DNA of 64,000 nucleotides, taken from contig NZ_CP045309.1 of assembly GCF_009671205.1 (NCBI RefSeq), positions 1,426,001 through 1,490,000 of the forward strand, read 5' to 3'. A model generated the notes under the pieces. It had not been told where the DNA came from. It did no database searches and saw only the letters and a list, made by a program, of their open reading frames with translations. Each line of letters starts with the position of its first letter. Position 1 is the first letter of the stretch. The translations under genes were made by a program, and so were the position numbers. This document shows positions 49,504 to 56,999 of this stretch, one piece after another. The stretch comes from Micromonospora terminaliae. GTDB taxonomy: Bacteria > Actinomycetota > Actinomycetes > Mycobacteriales > Micromonosporaceae.

Positions 49504-49550
49504 CCTCCCGGCCCGCGGGCCGGACCGTCCCAGCATCCGGTATTACCTAC

Positions 49551-49567
49551 TAAACCCATAGGGTTTA
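49551..49567. promoter_or_regulatory. AT-rich palindromic operator candidate before the cysteine dioxygenase gene
   Basis: TAAACCCATAGGGTTTA is a perfect 7-bp palindrome with an ATA centre, 52 bp before the cysteine dioxygenase start. The surrounding 40 bp are the most AT-rich stretch in the neighbourhood, which fits a promoter with an overlapping repressor site. The regulator is unknown. Confidence 0.6.
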
Positions 49568-49618
49568 AAGACTATGCTGAGGCGGCACGTCACCCCCGTA
49601 CCGTGAGGACGCCCGCCG

Positions 49619-50071
49619 ATGACCAGCTCCGACCCGTCCGACCTCCTCGCCGTCGCCGCCCGCTGGGCCGACCCGACCCGCTGGCCGGTGCCGCTGCGCT
49701 TCGACCGCGCCGAGCGGTGGTACGCGCGGCTCGCCGCCGGCGCCGAGCACGAGGTCTGGGCACTGAGCTGGCTGCCCGGGCAGGGCACCGACCTGCACGA
49801 CCACGGCGGCTCCGCGGGCGCCTTCCTGGTCGTCGCCGGCACCCTCACCGAGGAGACGGTCGGCGGCGGCCGCTTGCACCCGCACCGGCTCGCCCCCGGT
49901 GCCGGCCGGCGCTTCGGCCCCCGGCACGTCCACGTGGTCACCAACCGGAGTGCCGAGCCGGCGGTCAGCGTGCACGTCTACCGGCCCGCGCTGCGCCGGA
50001 TGACCCGCTACCGCCTCGACGCCGGGCGGCTCCGCGTCGCCGAGGTGGCCGAGGCCGGGGTCGCCTGGTGA
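49619..50071 (+). CDS. Cysteine dioxygenase, type I cupin
   Basis: The 150-residue cupin uses iron and oxygen to oxidise cysteine to cysteine sulfinate. LHDHGGSAGAFLVVAGTLTE carries the two iron His of HxH, and GPRHVHVVTN carries the third His. The Arg and Tyr that hold the substrate also appear (ERWYARL). The rhodanese gene follows 50 bp later. Together they suggest turnover of cysteine sulfur and sulfite or sulfane detoxification. Confidence 0.85.
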   Translation: MTSSDPSDLLAVAARWADPTRWPVPLRFDRAERWYARLAAGAEHEVWALSWLPGQGTDLHDHGGSAGAFLVVAGTLTEETVGGGRLHPHRLAPGAGRRFGPRHVHVVTNRSAEPAVSVHVYRPALRRMTRYRLDAGRLRVAEVAEAGVAW

Positions 50072-50121
50072 ACCGGCCCGCACTCCCACCCCCGACCCCC
50101 GCACCCGGAAAGGACGCCCCG

Positions 50122-50613
50122 ATGGCGCAGACCCCCACCCGCACCGAGAGCTGTCCGGTCCCGCCACCCGGCTCCCGGGGCATCGACCAGATCCTCGCCG
50201 CCGCCCGCGCCCGGCTGCGCCGGCTCGACCCCGAGCAGGCCCACCTGGCGGTCCGGGGCGGGGCGCTGCTGGTGGACATCCGGCCGGCCGGCCAGCGCGC
50301 CGCCCACGGCACCGTGCCAGGTGCCCTCGCCGTCGAGCGCAACGTCCTCGAGTGGCGCTTCGACCCCCGCTGCGCGGCCCGCCTGCCGCAGGCCACCGGC
50401 TACGACGTGCCGGTGATCGTCCTCTGCCAGGAGGGCTACACCTCCTCGCTGGCCGCCGCCGCCCTCCAGGACCTCGGCCTGCACCGGGCCACCGACGTGG
50501 CGGGCGGCTTCGCCGCCTGGCGCATCGCCGGCCTGCCCACCCTCGGCCCCACTCCGCCGCTCCGACCCTCGTCCACCGCGCCCCCGGTCACCGCCGGCCG
50601 GGCGCCCCGCTGA
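50122..50613 (+). CDS. Rhodanese-like sulfurtransferase
   Basis: The 163-residue single-domain rhodanese is read from ATG 50122 with AAAGGA upstream. LLVDIRPAGQRAAHGTVPGA is the N-terminal CH2A motif, and IVLCQEGYTS is the active-site loop with the catalytic Cys that carries a persulfide. ATDVAGGFAAWRIAGLPT is the C-terminal CH2B motif. A Pro-rich tail of about 25 residues follows. It most likely forms an operon with the cysteine dioxygenase gene. Confidence 0.88.
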   Translation: MAQTPTRTESCPVPPPGSRGIDQILAAARARLRRLDPEQAHLAVRGGALLVDIRPAGQRAAHGTVPGALAVERNVLEWRFDPRCAARLPQATGYDVPVIVLCQEGYTSSLAAAALQDLGLHRATDVAGGFAAWRIAGLPTLGPTPPLRPSSTAPPVTAGRAPR

Positions 50614-50668
50614 ACCGCCCCGCCGCACCCCGGGTGGGGCGGGGCGACCGCCCGCACAGGAGGCTCCC

Positions 50669-51256
50669 ATGTCCGTCGTCGCCATCTCCTCCCGCCCGGC
50701 CCGGCCGGGCCGCCCCGACCGCGCGCCGCACCGGCCGCGTACCGCGCCGACCCTCACCATCACCCTCGACCTGGGCGCGGGCGCGCTGACGCCCGGCCTG
50801 GCCCGCCTGGTCGACCTGCTGGACGAACTCGCCGCCTCCGGCGAGGGCCTGCTCCGGCCCGAGGAGCACCGGGCCGCCCGCGCCGTGCTCGACCTCCGCC
50901 GCGCGGCAGCGCCGCCGGAGCCGCCCGCGCCGCCCGCCGCGGCCGAGGAGCCCGGCACCGTACGCATCCTGACCGGCACCCGCCGGGTCCGCCACGACGG
51001 CGCCGAGGTGACGCTCACCCGGATCGAGTACGACCTGCTGCTCTTCCTCGCCGAACATCCCCGGCGGGTGTTCACGCGGTTGCAACTGCTCGCCAACGTC
51101 TGGGGCTACGAGCACGCGGTGGCCCGCACCGTCGACGTCCACGTGCGCCGGCTGCGGGCCAAGCTCGGCGACGACACGCCCCTGGTGACCACCGTGTACG
51201 GCATCGGCTACCGGCTCGCCGACGAGGCCCGGATCGTGGTGGACCGCGAGCGCTGA
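50669..51256 (+). CDS. Winged-helix (OmpR-type) DNA-binding protein without receiver domain, copy 1
   Basis: This protein has 195 residues; ATG 50669 follows AGGAGG 6 bp upstream. The first about 95 residues are Pro/Ala-rich and contain a short acidic, helix-prone part (ARLVDLLDELAASGEGLL). The C-terminal 95 residues are a winged helix of the OmpR/PhoB type: RIEYDLLLFLAEHPRRVFTR, VWGYEHAVARTVDVHVRRLR and VTTVYGIGYRLADEARI. It has no Asp-containing receiver domain, so it is not a classic response regulator. A close relative lies 290 bp downstream. Confidence 0.82.
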   Translation: MSVVAISSRPARPGRPDRAPHRPRTAPTLTITLDLGAGALTPGLARLVDLLDELAASGEGLLRPEEHRAARAVLDLRRAAAPPEPPAPPAAAEEPGTVRILTGTRRVRHDGAEVTLTRIEYDLLLFLAEHPRRVFTRLQLLANVWGYEHAVARTVDVHVRRLRAKLGDDTPLVTTVYGIGYRLADEARIVVDRER

Positions 51257-51546
51257 GGCCCGCTGGCCGGCGCGCGGCGTACCCGGTTCCCGGGTGCGCC
51301 GCGTTCACGTTTGCGCGCGCACCGGCCATTGTGAACCGGGCAGGGACCCCCCGTAACGGGTCAACTCGTCGCTCTGCTGTAATCAACGGGCCTCGTACGC
51401 AGAGCGAGCATTCGGCTCCGATGTGTTCGTCAATTGTCACATTCATGCAACGCAGCCGCCCCTTGACCCTCGCACAGGCGCCGGGAAGCATCGATGAAGC
51501 GGCGTCCCGGGCCGTGGGGAGATACCCGGACCAGCCAAGGAGGACC
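51257..51546. other. Spacer between the two winged-helix genes
   Basis: This 290-bp stretch holds the promoter of the second winged-helix gene and an AT-richer part near 51,420-51,455. I see no second gene or clear repeat in it. The second gene's frame is open back to 51331, so a longer N-terminus is possible, but AAGGAGG before ATG 51547 argues against that. Confidence 0.4.
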
Positions 51547-52155
51547 ATGTCGGTCAGCCCCGCCTCGTCGCGCGCCGGATGGCATACGTCCCAACCCGCG
51601 GTTCCGGGTCGTCCCCCCGGCGGCCAGCGCCGCCCCGCCAGCACCCCGGCGCCCGTGCTCACGGTGACCCTGAACATCCCGCTGGCCGGCGAGGAGTCGC
51701 TCACCCCGGCCGCCCGCCGGCTGCTCGACGCGGCCCGTGAGCTGCTCGAACGCGGCGACGCCGTGATCAGCACCGGCACCGCGCCGGCCGAGCGGCGCCC
51801 CGACCCGGTGCCCGCCGGCCGCGCACCCGGGCGCCCCCTCGCGCCGACCATCCCGACCCTGCACATCCTGGCCGCGTCCCGGTCGGTGCTCCGCGACGGC
51901 GAGCCACTGCCGCTGACCCGGCTGGAGTTCGACCTGCTGCTGCACCTCGTCGCCCACCCTCGCCGGGTGTTCACCCGCCTGCAACTTCTGAATGCCGTCT
52001 GGGGGTACGAGCACGCCGGCGTCCGCACCGTCGACGTGCACGTGCGCCGGCTGCGCGGCAAGGTCGGGGTGGACGTCCCGCTGGTCACCACCGTCTACGG
52101 GGTCGGCTACCGGCTCGCCGACGACGCCCGGGTCACCATCGACCGCACCGGCTGA
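51547..52155 (+). CDS. Winged-helix (OmpR-type) DNA-binding protein without receiver domain, copy 2
   Basis: The 202-residue protein starts at ATG 51547 with AAGGAGG 6 bp upstream. It has the same layout as copy 1: a Pro-rich half with ARRLLDAARELLERGDAVIS, then a winged helix (RLEFDLLLHLVAHPRRVFTR, VWGYEHAGVRTVDVHVRRLR, VTTVYGVGYRLADDARVTI). The winged helices of the two proteins are about 75 percent identical by eye, while the N-terminal halves differ. Tandem duplication is likely. Confidence 0.82.
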   Translation: MSVSPASSRAGWHTSQPAVPGRPPGGQRRPASTPAPVLTVTLNIPLAGEESLTPAARRLLDAARELLERGDAVISTGTAPAERRPDPVPAGRAPGRPLAPTIPTLHILAASRSVLRDGEPLPLTRLEFDLLLHLVAHPRRVFTRLQLLNAVWGYEHAGVRTVDVHVRRLRGKVGVDVPLVTTVYGVGYRLADDARVTIDRTG

Positions 52156-52275
52156 CGCCCGGGCCCCACGTGCCGATCACCCTCCGGACGGAGCCCCGAC
52201 CGCCTGGCCGATCGCACCGTGACCCGCCCCCCGGCCGATCGCACGGCGCGCCGATCCGCCGGGCAGGATGGTCGG

Positions 52276-52905
52276 ATGCGCGTCCGTCCCATCACGCCCG
52301 AGCTGCTCGTCGCCGAGCTGGCCGACCGCCTCGCCGGCGTCGCCGTACCGGGCCGGCTGCGGGTGGCCGTGGACGGTCCGCCCGCCGCCGAGCCGGACGC
52401 CCTCGCCGCCGCCCTGGTCGACCCGCTGCGTGCCGCCGGCCGCCCGGTGCTGCACGTACGGGCCGCCGACTTCCTCCGGCCCGCCTCGACCCGTCTGGAG
52501 CACGGGCGGACCAACCCGGACGCGTACTACGAGGGCTGGGTCGACGAGGCCGGCCTGCGCCGCGAGGTGCTCGACCCGGCCGGCCCGGACGGCTCGGGGC
52601 GGCTGCTCCCGTCGCTCTGGGACGCCGCCGCCGACCGGGCCAGCCGCGCCCCGTACGTCGACCTGCCGCCCGGCGGGGTGGTGCTGGTCAGCGGCGCGCT
52701 GCTGCTCGGTGGTGGGCTGCCCTTCGACGTCACCGTCCACCTGGTGCTCTCCCCGGCGGCGCTGGGCCGGCGGACCGACCCCGAGCTGCGCTGGACCCTG
52801 CCGGCCTTCGCCCGCTACGCCGACGAGGTCGACCCGGCCTCCTTCGCCGACGTGGTGGTCCGCGCCGACGACCCGCGGCACCCCGCTCTCGTCGAGGCGG
52901 CCTGA
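52276..52905 (+). CDS. Uridine kinase-like protein with degraded P-loop
   Basis: The 209-residue protein has the layout of actinobacterial uridine kinase-like proteins: VRPITPELLVAELADRLAGV, RLRVAVDGPPAAEPDALAAA, FLRPASTRLEHGRTNPDAYY and VDLPPGGVVLVSGALLLGGG. At the usual Walker A place the sequence reads GPPAAEPDA and has no GK[ST]. The ATP-binding Lys is therefore missing and the protein is likely not a classic kinase. This appears to be a known feature of this subgroup. Confidence 0.7.
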   Translation: MRVRPITPELLVAELADRLAGVAVPGRLRVAVDGPPAAEPDALAAALVDPLRAAGRPVLHVRAADFLRPASTRLEHGRTNPDAYYEGWVDEAGLRREVLDPAGPDGSGRLLPSLWDAAADRASRAPYVDLPPGGVVLVSGALLLGGGLPFDVTVHLVLSPAALGRRTDPELRWTLPAFARYADEVDPASFADVVVRADDPRHPALVEAA

Positions 52906-53150
52906 CCTGGGCGGACGGCCGGAATCCGGGCGTCCGGCACCCGAGCGGCCGGGACCGGGACGGTCCGGGCGGCGCAACTGCGCACGAACGGCGATGAAGA
53001 ACGCGGAAATCCCCGGTTTGATCGGCGGAGCGGACGGGTAATCGCCCGGCTCACAGAGCACGGGTGATCGCACCCGTGCATCCATCGGACCACGTTCCGG
53101 GGCGCTCGCGCCCCGGTGACGTTATGAGGCCCCAGGAAAGGCAGGCAGCG

Positions 53151-53549
53151 ATGCTCGTCCACGACACGACAGCCACGGGCCGCTCCCAGGCGGAGGTCGA
53201 CCAGATCCGGCAGTCCCTGACGTCGCGGTACGACGAGCTGACCGCGGAGTACGAGCAGGCCGTGCTGCAGAGCCAGGTGCTCCGGCTGGTCGAGGTCGGC
53301 GACACCGCCGGTGACGACCAGGCCGACAGCGGCACCAAGACCGCCGAGCGGGACACGGCCCAGTCCCTGCTGCGCACGATCCTCGACCGGCGCGCCCAGT
53401 TCGAGCACGCGCTCGCCCGGCTCGACGAGGGCACCTACGGCTTCTGCGAGGGCTGCTCCGCGCCGATCCCCGTGGAGCGGCTGGAGATCTTCCCGTCCGC
53501 CACGTCCTGCGTGTCCTGCAAGCAGACCCGGGAGCGGCGGGCGGCCTGA
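53151..53549 (+). CDS. DksA/TraR-type zinc-finger protein
   Basis: The 132-residue protein is read from ATG 53151. A coiled-coil of two helices (residues 10-90, DQIRQSLTSRYDELTAEYEQ, LLRTILDRRAQFEHALARLD) is followed by a zinc finger: YGFCEGCSAPIP with CX2C, then SATSCVSCKQTRER with the second CX2C. DksA-like proteins enter the RNA polymerase secondary channel and tune transcription. Actinobacterial members often lack the acidic tip. Its function here is inferred. Confidence 0.85.
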   Translation: MLVHDTTATGRSQAEVDQIRQSLTSRYDELTAEYEQAVLQSQVLRLVEVGDTAGDDQADSGTKTAERDTAQSLLRTILDRRAQFEHALARLDEGTYGFCEGCSAPIPVERLEIFPSATSCVSCKQTRERRAA

Positions 53550-53596
53550 GCGCCGCCCGGGTTGCCGGCCGGTCCCGGTAGCGGTGGACTCACGTG

Positions 53597-54472
53597 ATGG
53601 GTGACATCCTCGTGGGCACCGCCTCCTGGACCGACCGGACCCTGCTCGACTCCGGCTGGTACCCGGCGAGCGCCGACACCCCGGAGAAGCGGCTCTCCTA
53701 CTACGCGCGGCAGTTCCCGCTGGTCGAGGTGGACGCCACCTACTACTCGCCGCCGGCCGAGCGGACCGCGCGGCTCTGGGCGGAACGCACCCCGCCCGGC
53801 TTCACCTTCAACGTCAAGGCGTTCAGCATGCTGACCGGGCATCCGACCCGGGTCTCGGCGCTCTACAAGGACCTGCGTCCGGACACGGACAAGAAGAACC
53901 TCTACCCGGACGACCTGCCGCCGCAGGCGTACGAGGAGGTCTGGAGCCGGTTCCTGTCCGCCCTGGACCCGCTGGTCGAGGCCGGCAAGCTGGGCGCCGT
54001 CCTGTTCCAGTTCCCGCCCTGGTTCACCATCCGGCGGGACAACAAGCAGTACCTCGTCGAGGTGGCCCGGCGGTGCGCGCCGCTGCGGCCGGTCTTCGAG
54101 TTCCGGCACGCCTCCTGGTTCGACGGCGACAACGCCGAGGAGACGCTGGGCTTCCTGCGCCAGCACGAGCTGCCGTTCGTGTGCGTGGACATGCCGCAGG
54201 GGCACAAATCGTCCGTACCCCCGGTGCTGGCGGCCACCGCGGACCTCGCGGTGGTCCGCTTCCACGGGCACAGCGACAAGTGGACCAGCAAGGACATCCA
54301 CGAGAAGTTCGGCTACGACTACTCGAAGCGGGAGCTGCGCGACTGGGCGCCGAAGCTGCGCGAGCTGGCCGGCGAGGCCGAGCAGACCCATGTGCTCATG
54401 AACAACTGCTATCGGGACTATGCGCAGCGGAATGGGCAGCAGCTACAGGCCCTTCTAGCTGGGCAAACGTAG
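53597..54472 (+). CDS. DUF72 protein; 3' end replaced by the integrated element
   Basis: This 291-residue TIM-barrel-like protein is of the DUF72 family: ILVGTASWTDRTLLDSGWYP, FPLVEVDATYYSPPAERTA, GFTFNVKAFSMLTGHPTRVS, VLFQFPPWFTIRRDN and VVRFHGHSDKWTSKDIHEKF. Function is unknown; a nuclease or sugar-related role has been proposed for the fold. From about 54,412 on, the gene is read from element DNA, which gives CYRDYAQRNGQQLQALLAGQT. The native end (CYRDYAQRNATTLAGLLDAG) is stranded at 63,869-63,934. The element's version uses TAT, AAT, CTA and CTT codons that are rare in the host, so it is foreign. The protein is kept almost whole. Confidence 0.9.
   Translation: MGDILVGTASWTDRTLLDSGWYPASADTPEKRLSYYARQFPLVEVDATYYSPPAERTARLWAERTPPGFTFNVKAFSMLTGHPTRVSALYKDLRPDTDKKNLYPDDLPPQAYEEVWSRFLSALDPLVEAGKLGAVLFQFPPWFTIRRDNKQYLVEVARRCAPLRPVFEFRHASWFDGDNAEETLGFLRQHELPFVCVDMPQGHKSSVPPVLAATADLAVVRFHGHSDKWTSKDIHEKFGYDYSKRELRDWAPKLRELAGEAEQTHVLMNNCYRDYAQRNGQQLQALLAGQT
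54402..54411. repeat. attL core
   Basis: ACAACTGCTA is shared with 63867-63876. To its right the two copies still match at about three of four bases over 30 bp, with changes at third codon positions, so the reading frame of the DUF72 gene is preserved on both sides. Confidence 0.8.
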
Positions 54473-54518
54473 CCGCAGCCTGCGCCGCGCCTTTGGTACA
54501 GCGGTGCTAGTGCCGATA
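54441..54518. repeat. Left integrase arm-site candidates
   Basis: Four short words occur here and again next to attR: AGCTACAG (54441-54448 and 63842-63849), GTAGCCG (54469-54475 and 63852-63858), TACAGCGGT (54497-54505 and 63845-63853) and GCTAGTGCCGATA (54506-54518 and 63785-63797). In the circular form they would lie on both sides of the attP core, the usual place of arm-type integrase sites. The last one sits 11 bp before the integrase start and may also control it. Confidence 0.55.
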
Positions 54519-54529
54519 GCTTGGCCCGC

Positions 54530-55441
54530 ATGGCACACGATGAATTCGCCGACCTGGGCGATTCCTGGGAGCTGGCGCTACGCGCCGACGGCTACTCCGA
54601 CAACACGATCACGTCGTACCGGCGGGCGCTGCGCAGCCTGGCCGCATGGCTGCCCCCCGACACCACCCCCGACCAGATCACCCGCGATCACATCCGGGGA
54701 TGGATCGTCGCCACCCGCAACGCCACCAGCAGCGGCACCGCCCGATCCTGGTTCGCAGGCGTCCGCCACTTCTGCCGCTTCCTGCTGGCCGAAGGGGAGG
54801 CCGCCACCGATCCCACCGACGGCATCCGGACGCCACCGCCCAACGCCCCTGTGACGCCTGTGCTGGACGAGGACGCCCTGCGGGCGCTGCTGGCCACCGC
54901 CACCGCCACCACGTTCCAGGATCGGCGCGACGCCGCGATCCTGTACCTGCTGATCGACGGCGGGCTGCGGCTGGCCGAGATCACCGCGCTGCGGGTAGAC
55001 GATGTGGACGTGCGCAGCCGCACCGTGACGATCACCGCCGGGAAGGGGTCGGGCCGATCGGGGGCGCGGCGGCGGGTCATCGCCGTCGGGGTGAAGGCGG
55101 CGCGGGCGCTAGATCGGTACCTGCGGGAACGGCGGCGGCACCCGTACGCCGAGCTACCCGCGCTGTGGCTGGGCGGCAGGGGGCGCGCCACCCTGACGGA
55201 CAGCGGCATCAAGGCCATGGTCCAGCGGCGCGCCGCGCAGGCAGGGATCGGCCACGTCCACCCGCACATGTTCCGCCACTCCTGGGCGGCGGCCTTCCAG
55301 GCAGCCGGGGGCAGCGACGGGGACCTGATGACGCTGGGCGGCTGGCGCAGCCGGACGATGCTGGACAGATACGGGGCGGCTACTGCTGCTGATCGGGCAC
55401 GCCGCGCCGCTTCCCGGCTGTCGCTCGGCGATCGGCTGTGA
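54530..55441 (+). CDS. int: Tyrosine recombinase (integrase)
   Basis: This protein has 303 residues. The N-terminal SAM-like core-binding domain (residues 8-95, WELALRADGYSDNTITSYRR) has no additional arm-binding domain of lambda type visible. The catalytic domain shows all conserved residues: Arg147 (GGLRLAEI), Lys172 (GKGSGRSGARRR), His246 and Arg249 (HPHMFRHSW), Trp272 (GGWRS) and nucleophile Tyr281 (MLDRYG). It should integrate and excise the element at the DUF72 site; it lies 118 bp inside attL and points inwards. ATG 54530 has no ribosome site, and TTG 54521 is an option. Leaderless translation is possible. Confidence 0.93.
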   Translation: MAHDEFADLGDSWELALRADGYSDNTITSYRRALRSLAAWLPPDTTPDQITRDHIRGWIVATRNATSSGTARSWFAGVRHFCRFLLAEGEAATDPTDGIRTPPPNAPVTPVLDEDALRALLATATATTFQDRRDAAILYLLIDGGLRLAEITALRVDDVDVRSRTVTITAGKGSGRSGARRRVIAVGVKAARALDRYLRERRRHPYAELPALWLGGRGRATLTDSGIKAMVQRRAAQAGIGHVHPHMFRHSWAAAFQAAGGSDGDLMTLGGWRSRTMLDRYGAATAADRARRAASRLSLGDRL

Positions 55442-55535
55442 CCGCTATAGCATCGCGGGCAGTAGGCGCGAGGGATGCCCCGACGTACGGAACCGTGATC
55501 CCCGCCTGTTGGCGAAATCCGACAGGGAGTGGATC

Positions 55536-55850
55536 ATGGCAGCGAAAGATCCCGACGTGCGCAGGATGGCGGGCCGCATAGGCGGCCACATGTCCTGGGC
55601 GAACACCCCCGATCGGGCGGCGCGTACCGCCCCCGGTCGTCAGGCAGCCCTCGATCGTTTCGAGCGCGAAATCGACCCCGACGGCACGATGGACCCCGTC
55701 GAGCGGGCGCGGCGGGCCGATTGCCTGCGCCGCGCCCACATGGCGCGGCTGTCCCTGAAGGCGGCGCAGGCGCGGAAGGCGGCAGCCGCTGGGCGGCAGC
55801 AGCACCCCCAGGGGCGCAGGGCGACGCCGCCGAAGGACGACGCTGCGTGA
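55536..55850 (+). CDS. Small element protein, basic C-terminus
   Basis: This protein has 104 residues from ATG 55536, with AGGGAG 6 bp upstream. The stretch RMAGRIGGHMSWANTPDRAA and FEREIDPDGTMDPVERARRA recurs in small proteins of actinobacterial mobile elements, as I recall, but their role is unknown. The C-terminus is Ala/Arg/Lys-rich and may bind nucleic acid. It is the first of four genes with overlapping ends (55536-56813). Confidence 0.7.
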   Translation: MAAKDPDVRRMAGRIGGHMSWANTPDRAARTAPGRQAALDRFEREIDPDGTMDPVERARRADCLRRAHMARLSLKAAQARKAAAAGRQQHPQGRRATPPKDDAA

Positions 55851-56122
55851 ACACCCAGGAGGCCGCCACCGCCGACACCCTGCGCGATGCCGCGTACCGG
55901 GTCGGCCGCGCCGTCAGGGTCGCCGCTGACGTGGTGGCCGCGCAGGCGGGCCGCAAACACCTGCCGTCGGATGTGCAGGCGTGGCAGGACCTGCGCGACG
56001 CATCCGGGCGGCTGTCGGCGCTGGTGGCGCAGTACGACCCCGGCGACATCGAGCCGCCTCCGCCTGGCCCGTCGGGTGGCGCGCCCCCTGCGGCCATCAG
56101 CCGGAAGCGGGTGATCGTGTGA
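55847..56122 (+). CDS. Small element protein, tandem paralogue A
   Basis: This protein has 91 residues from GTG 55847, which overlaps the previous stop as GTGA. Residues 12-60 are helical (LRDAAYRVGRAVRVAADVVA, WQDLRDASGRLSALVAQY). The next protein has the same pattern in its first 60 residues, so the two genes look like a duplication. A Pro-rich tail ends it. No function recognised. Confidence 0.65.
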   Translation: MNTQEAATADTLRDAAYRVGRAVRVAADVVAAQAGRKHLPSDVQAWQDLRDASGRLSALVAQYDPGDIEPPPPGPSGGAPPAAISRKRVIV

Positions 56123-56574
56123 CCGACGTACAGCCGCCAGGCGTGGACGAGGTGCGGAAGGCCGCCTACCGGGTGGCCGACGCTGTGCGGGCCGTCGAGG
56201 ACGCCCTGGCGTACACACCCGCCAACCAGGCGTCGTGGGACGACCTGCGGTGGTCGGCCAAGCGCCTGTCGTCGCTGCTGCGGCTGGCACCCGAGCGGCT
56301 CGACGACGCGGAGCCGGTGCGGCTGGCCGACAGCGATCGGCCACGGGTGCGGCGCGCTGCGCCCGCTGTGCTGCCCGACGGCGGGGCGCACGGCAACTAC
56401 CGGCGGGCCGATCGGGAGCGGCTGCTGGCCGCAGGCTGGCGGCGGGTGGACATCCTGGGCGACTCGCGGTGCTGGGTGCCGCCCGGCTGCGACGGCGGCG
56501 TGCGATCCGAGCGGCGCAGCCTGGCGGCGGCGCTGGCGGCGCTGGACGCCGAACAGCAGGAGCTGCCGGTATGA
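56119..56574 (+). CDS. Small element protein, tandem paralogue B with extra domain
   Basis: This protein has 151 residues from GTG 56119, 4-bp overlap with the previous gene. Residues 10-60 (VRKAAYRVADAVRAVEDALA, WDDLRWSAKRLSSLLRL) align with the whole helical part of the preceding protein. The second half, GNYRRADRERLLAAGWRRVD and SRCWVPPGCDGGVRSERR, is additional, with a Cys pair. The function is unknown. Confidence 0.65.
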   Translation: MTDVQPPGVDEVRKAAYRVADAVRAVEDALAYTPANQASWDDLRWSAKRLSSLLRLAPERLDDAEPVRLADSDRPRVRRAAPAVLPDGGAHGNYRRADRERLLAAGWRRVDILGDSRCWVPPGCDGGVRSERRSLAAALAALDAEQQELPV

Positions 56575-56813
56575 GCGACGACGGCCAGGAGTCGCGCGCC
56601 GAGAGGTTTCAGCGGCGGGCCGAACAGCGGGCCGAACGGCGTCAGCGACCGGCGGTGGTGGACCCCCGAGATCGCGCGGCGGTGGACCGGCTGATGGTGC
56701 ACGCCATCCTCGGCACCTGGCGGGCGCTAGAGGCGCTGTATGGCCACGAACCGCGGTTCTGGGACGTGGTGCGGCAGGCGCTGGCCCGCCACGACCGATC
56801 GGGGGCGGGGTGA
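56571..56813 (+). CDS. Small charged element protein
   Basis: This 80-residue protein starts at ATG 56571, overlapping the previous stop as ATGA. The first 35 residues are very Arg/Gln/Glu-rich (ERFQRRAEQRAERRQRPAVV), and the rest is a helical segment LMVHAILGTWRALEALYG. It is the last of the operon and is followed by a hairpin. No function recognised. Confidence 0.6.
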   Translation: MSDDGQESRAERFQRRAEQRAERRQRPAVVDPRDRAAVDRLMVHAILGTWRALEALYGHEPRFWDVVRQALARHDRSGAG

Positions 56814-56822
56814 GACGTGAAC

Positions 56823-56850
56823 GCCCGCCCGGTCACCACTCCGGGCGGGC
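56823..56850. terminator. Terminator after the small-gene operon
   Basis: A perfect 10-bp stem (56823-56832 with 56841-56850) with an 8-base loop starts 10 bp beyond the operon's last stop. Confidence 0.75.
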
Positions 56851-56902
56851 ATCCAGCAGATCACCAACGTCACCAGCAGCAGCCACACACCACGAGGCAC
56901 AA

Positions 56903-56925
56903 ACCGCAGGCACTACCGCAGGCAC
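56903..56925. repeat. Tandem direct repeat upstream of the replication ATPase
   Basis: ACCGCAGGCAC occurs twice with a 12-bp period (56903-56913 and 56915-56925), in a stretch of repeated CAG/CAC words. It is iteron-like in placement, but two copies are few. Confidence 0.45.
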
Positions 56926-56953
56926 CTCCCAGCGTACCGGGGTCGCCTGCGGG

Positions 56954-56999
56954 ACCAGGGAACCCGACGGTGCGCGCGCAGGATGGGGGGTTCCCTGGT
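56954..56999. repeat. 12-bp inverted repeat around the start of the replication ATPase gene
   Basis: ACCAGGGAACCC (56954-56965) is the exact reverse complement of GGGTTCCCTGGT (56988-56999), with 22 bp between. The right arm lies inside the first codons. It could be an operator for autoregulation or part of an origin. Confidence 0.6.
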
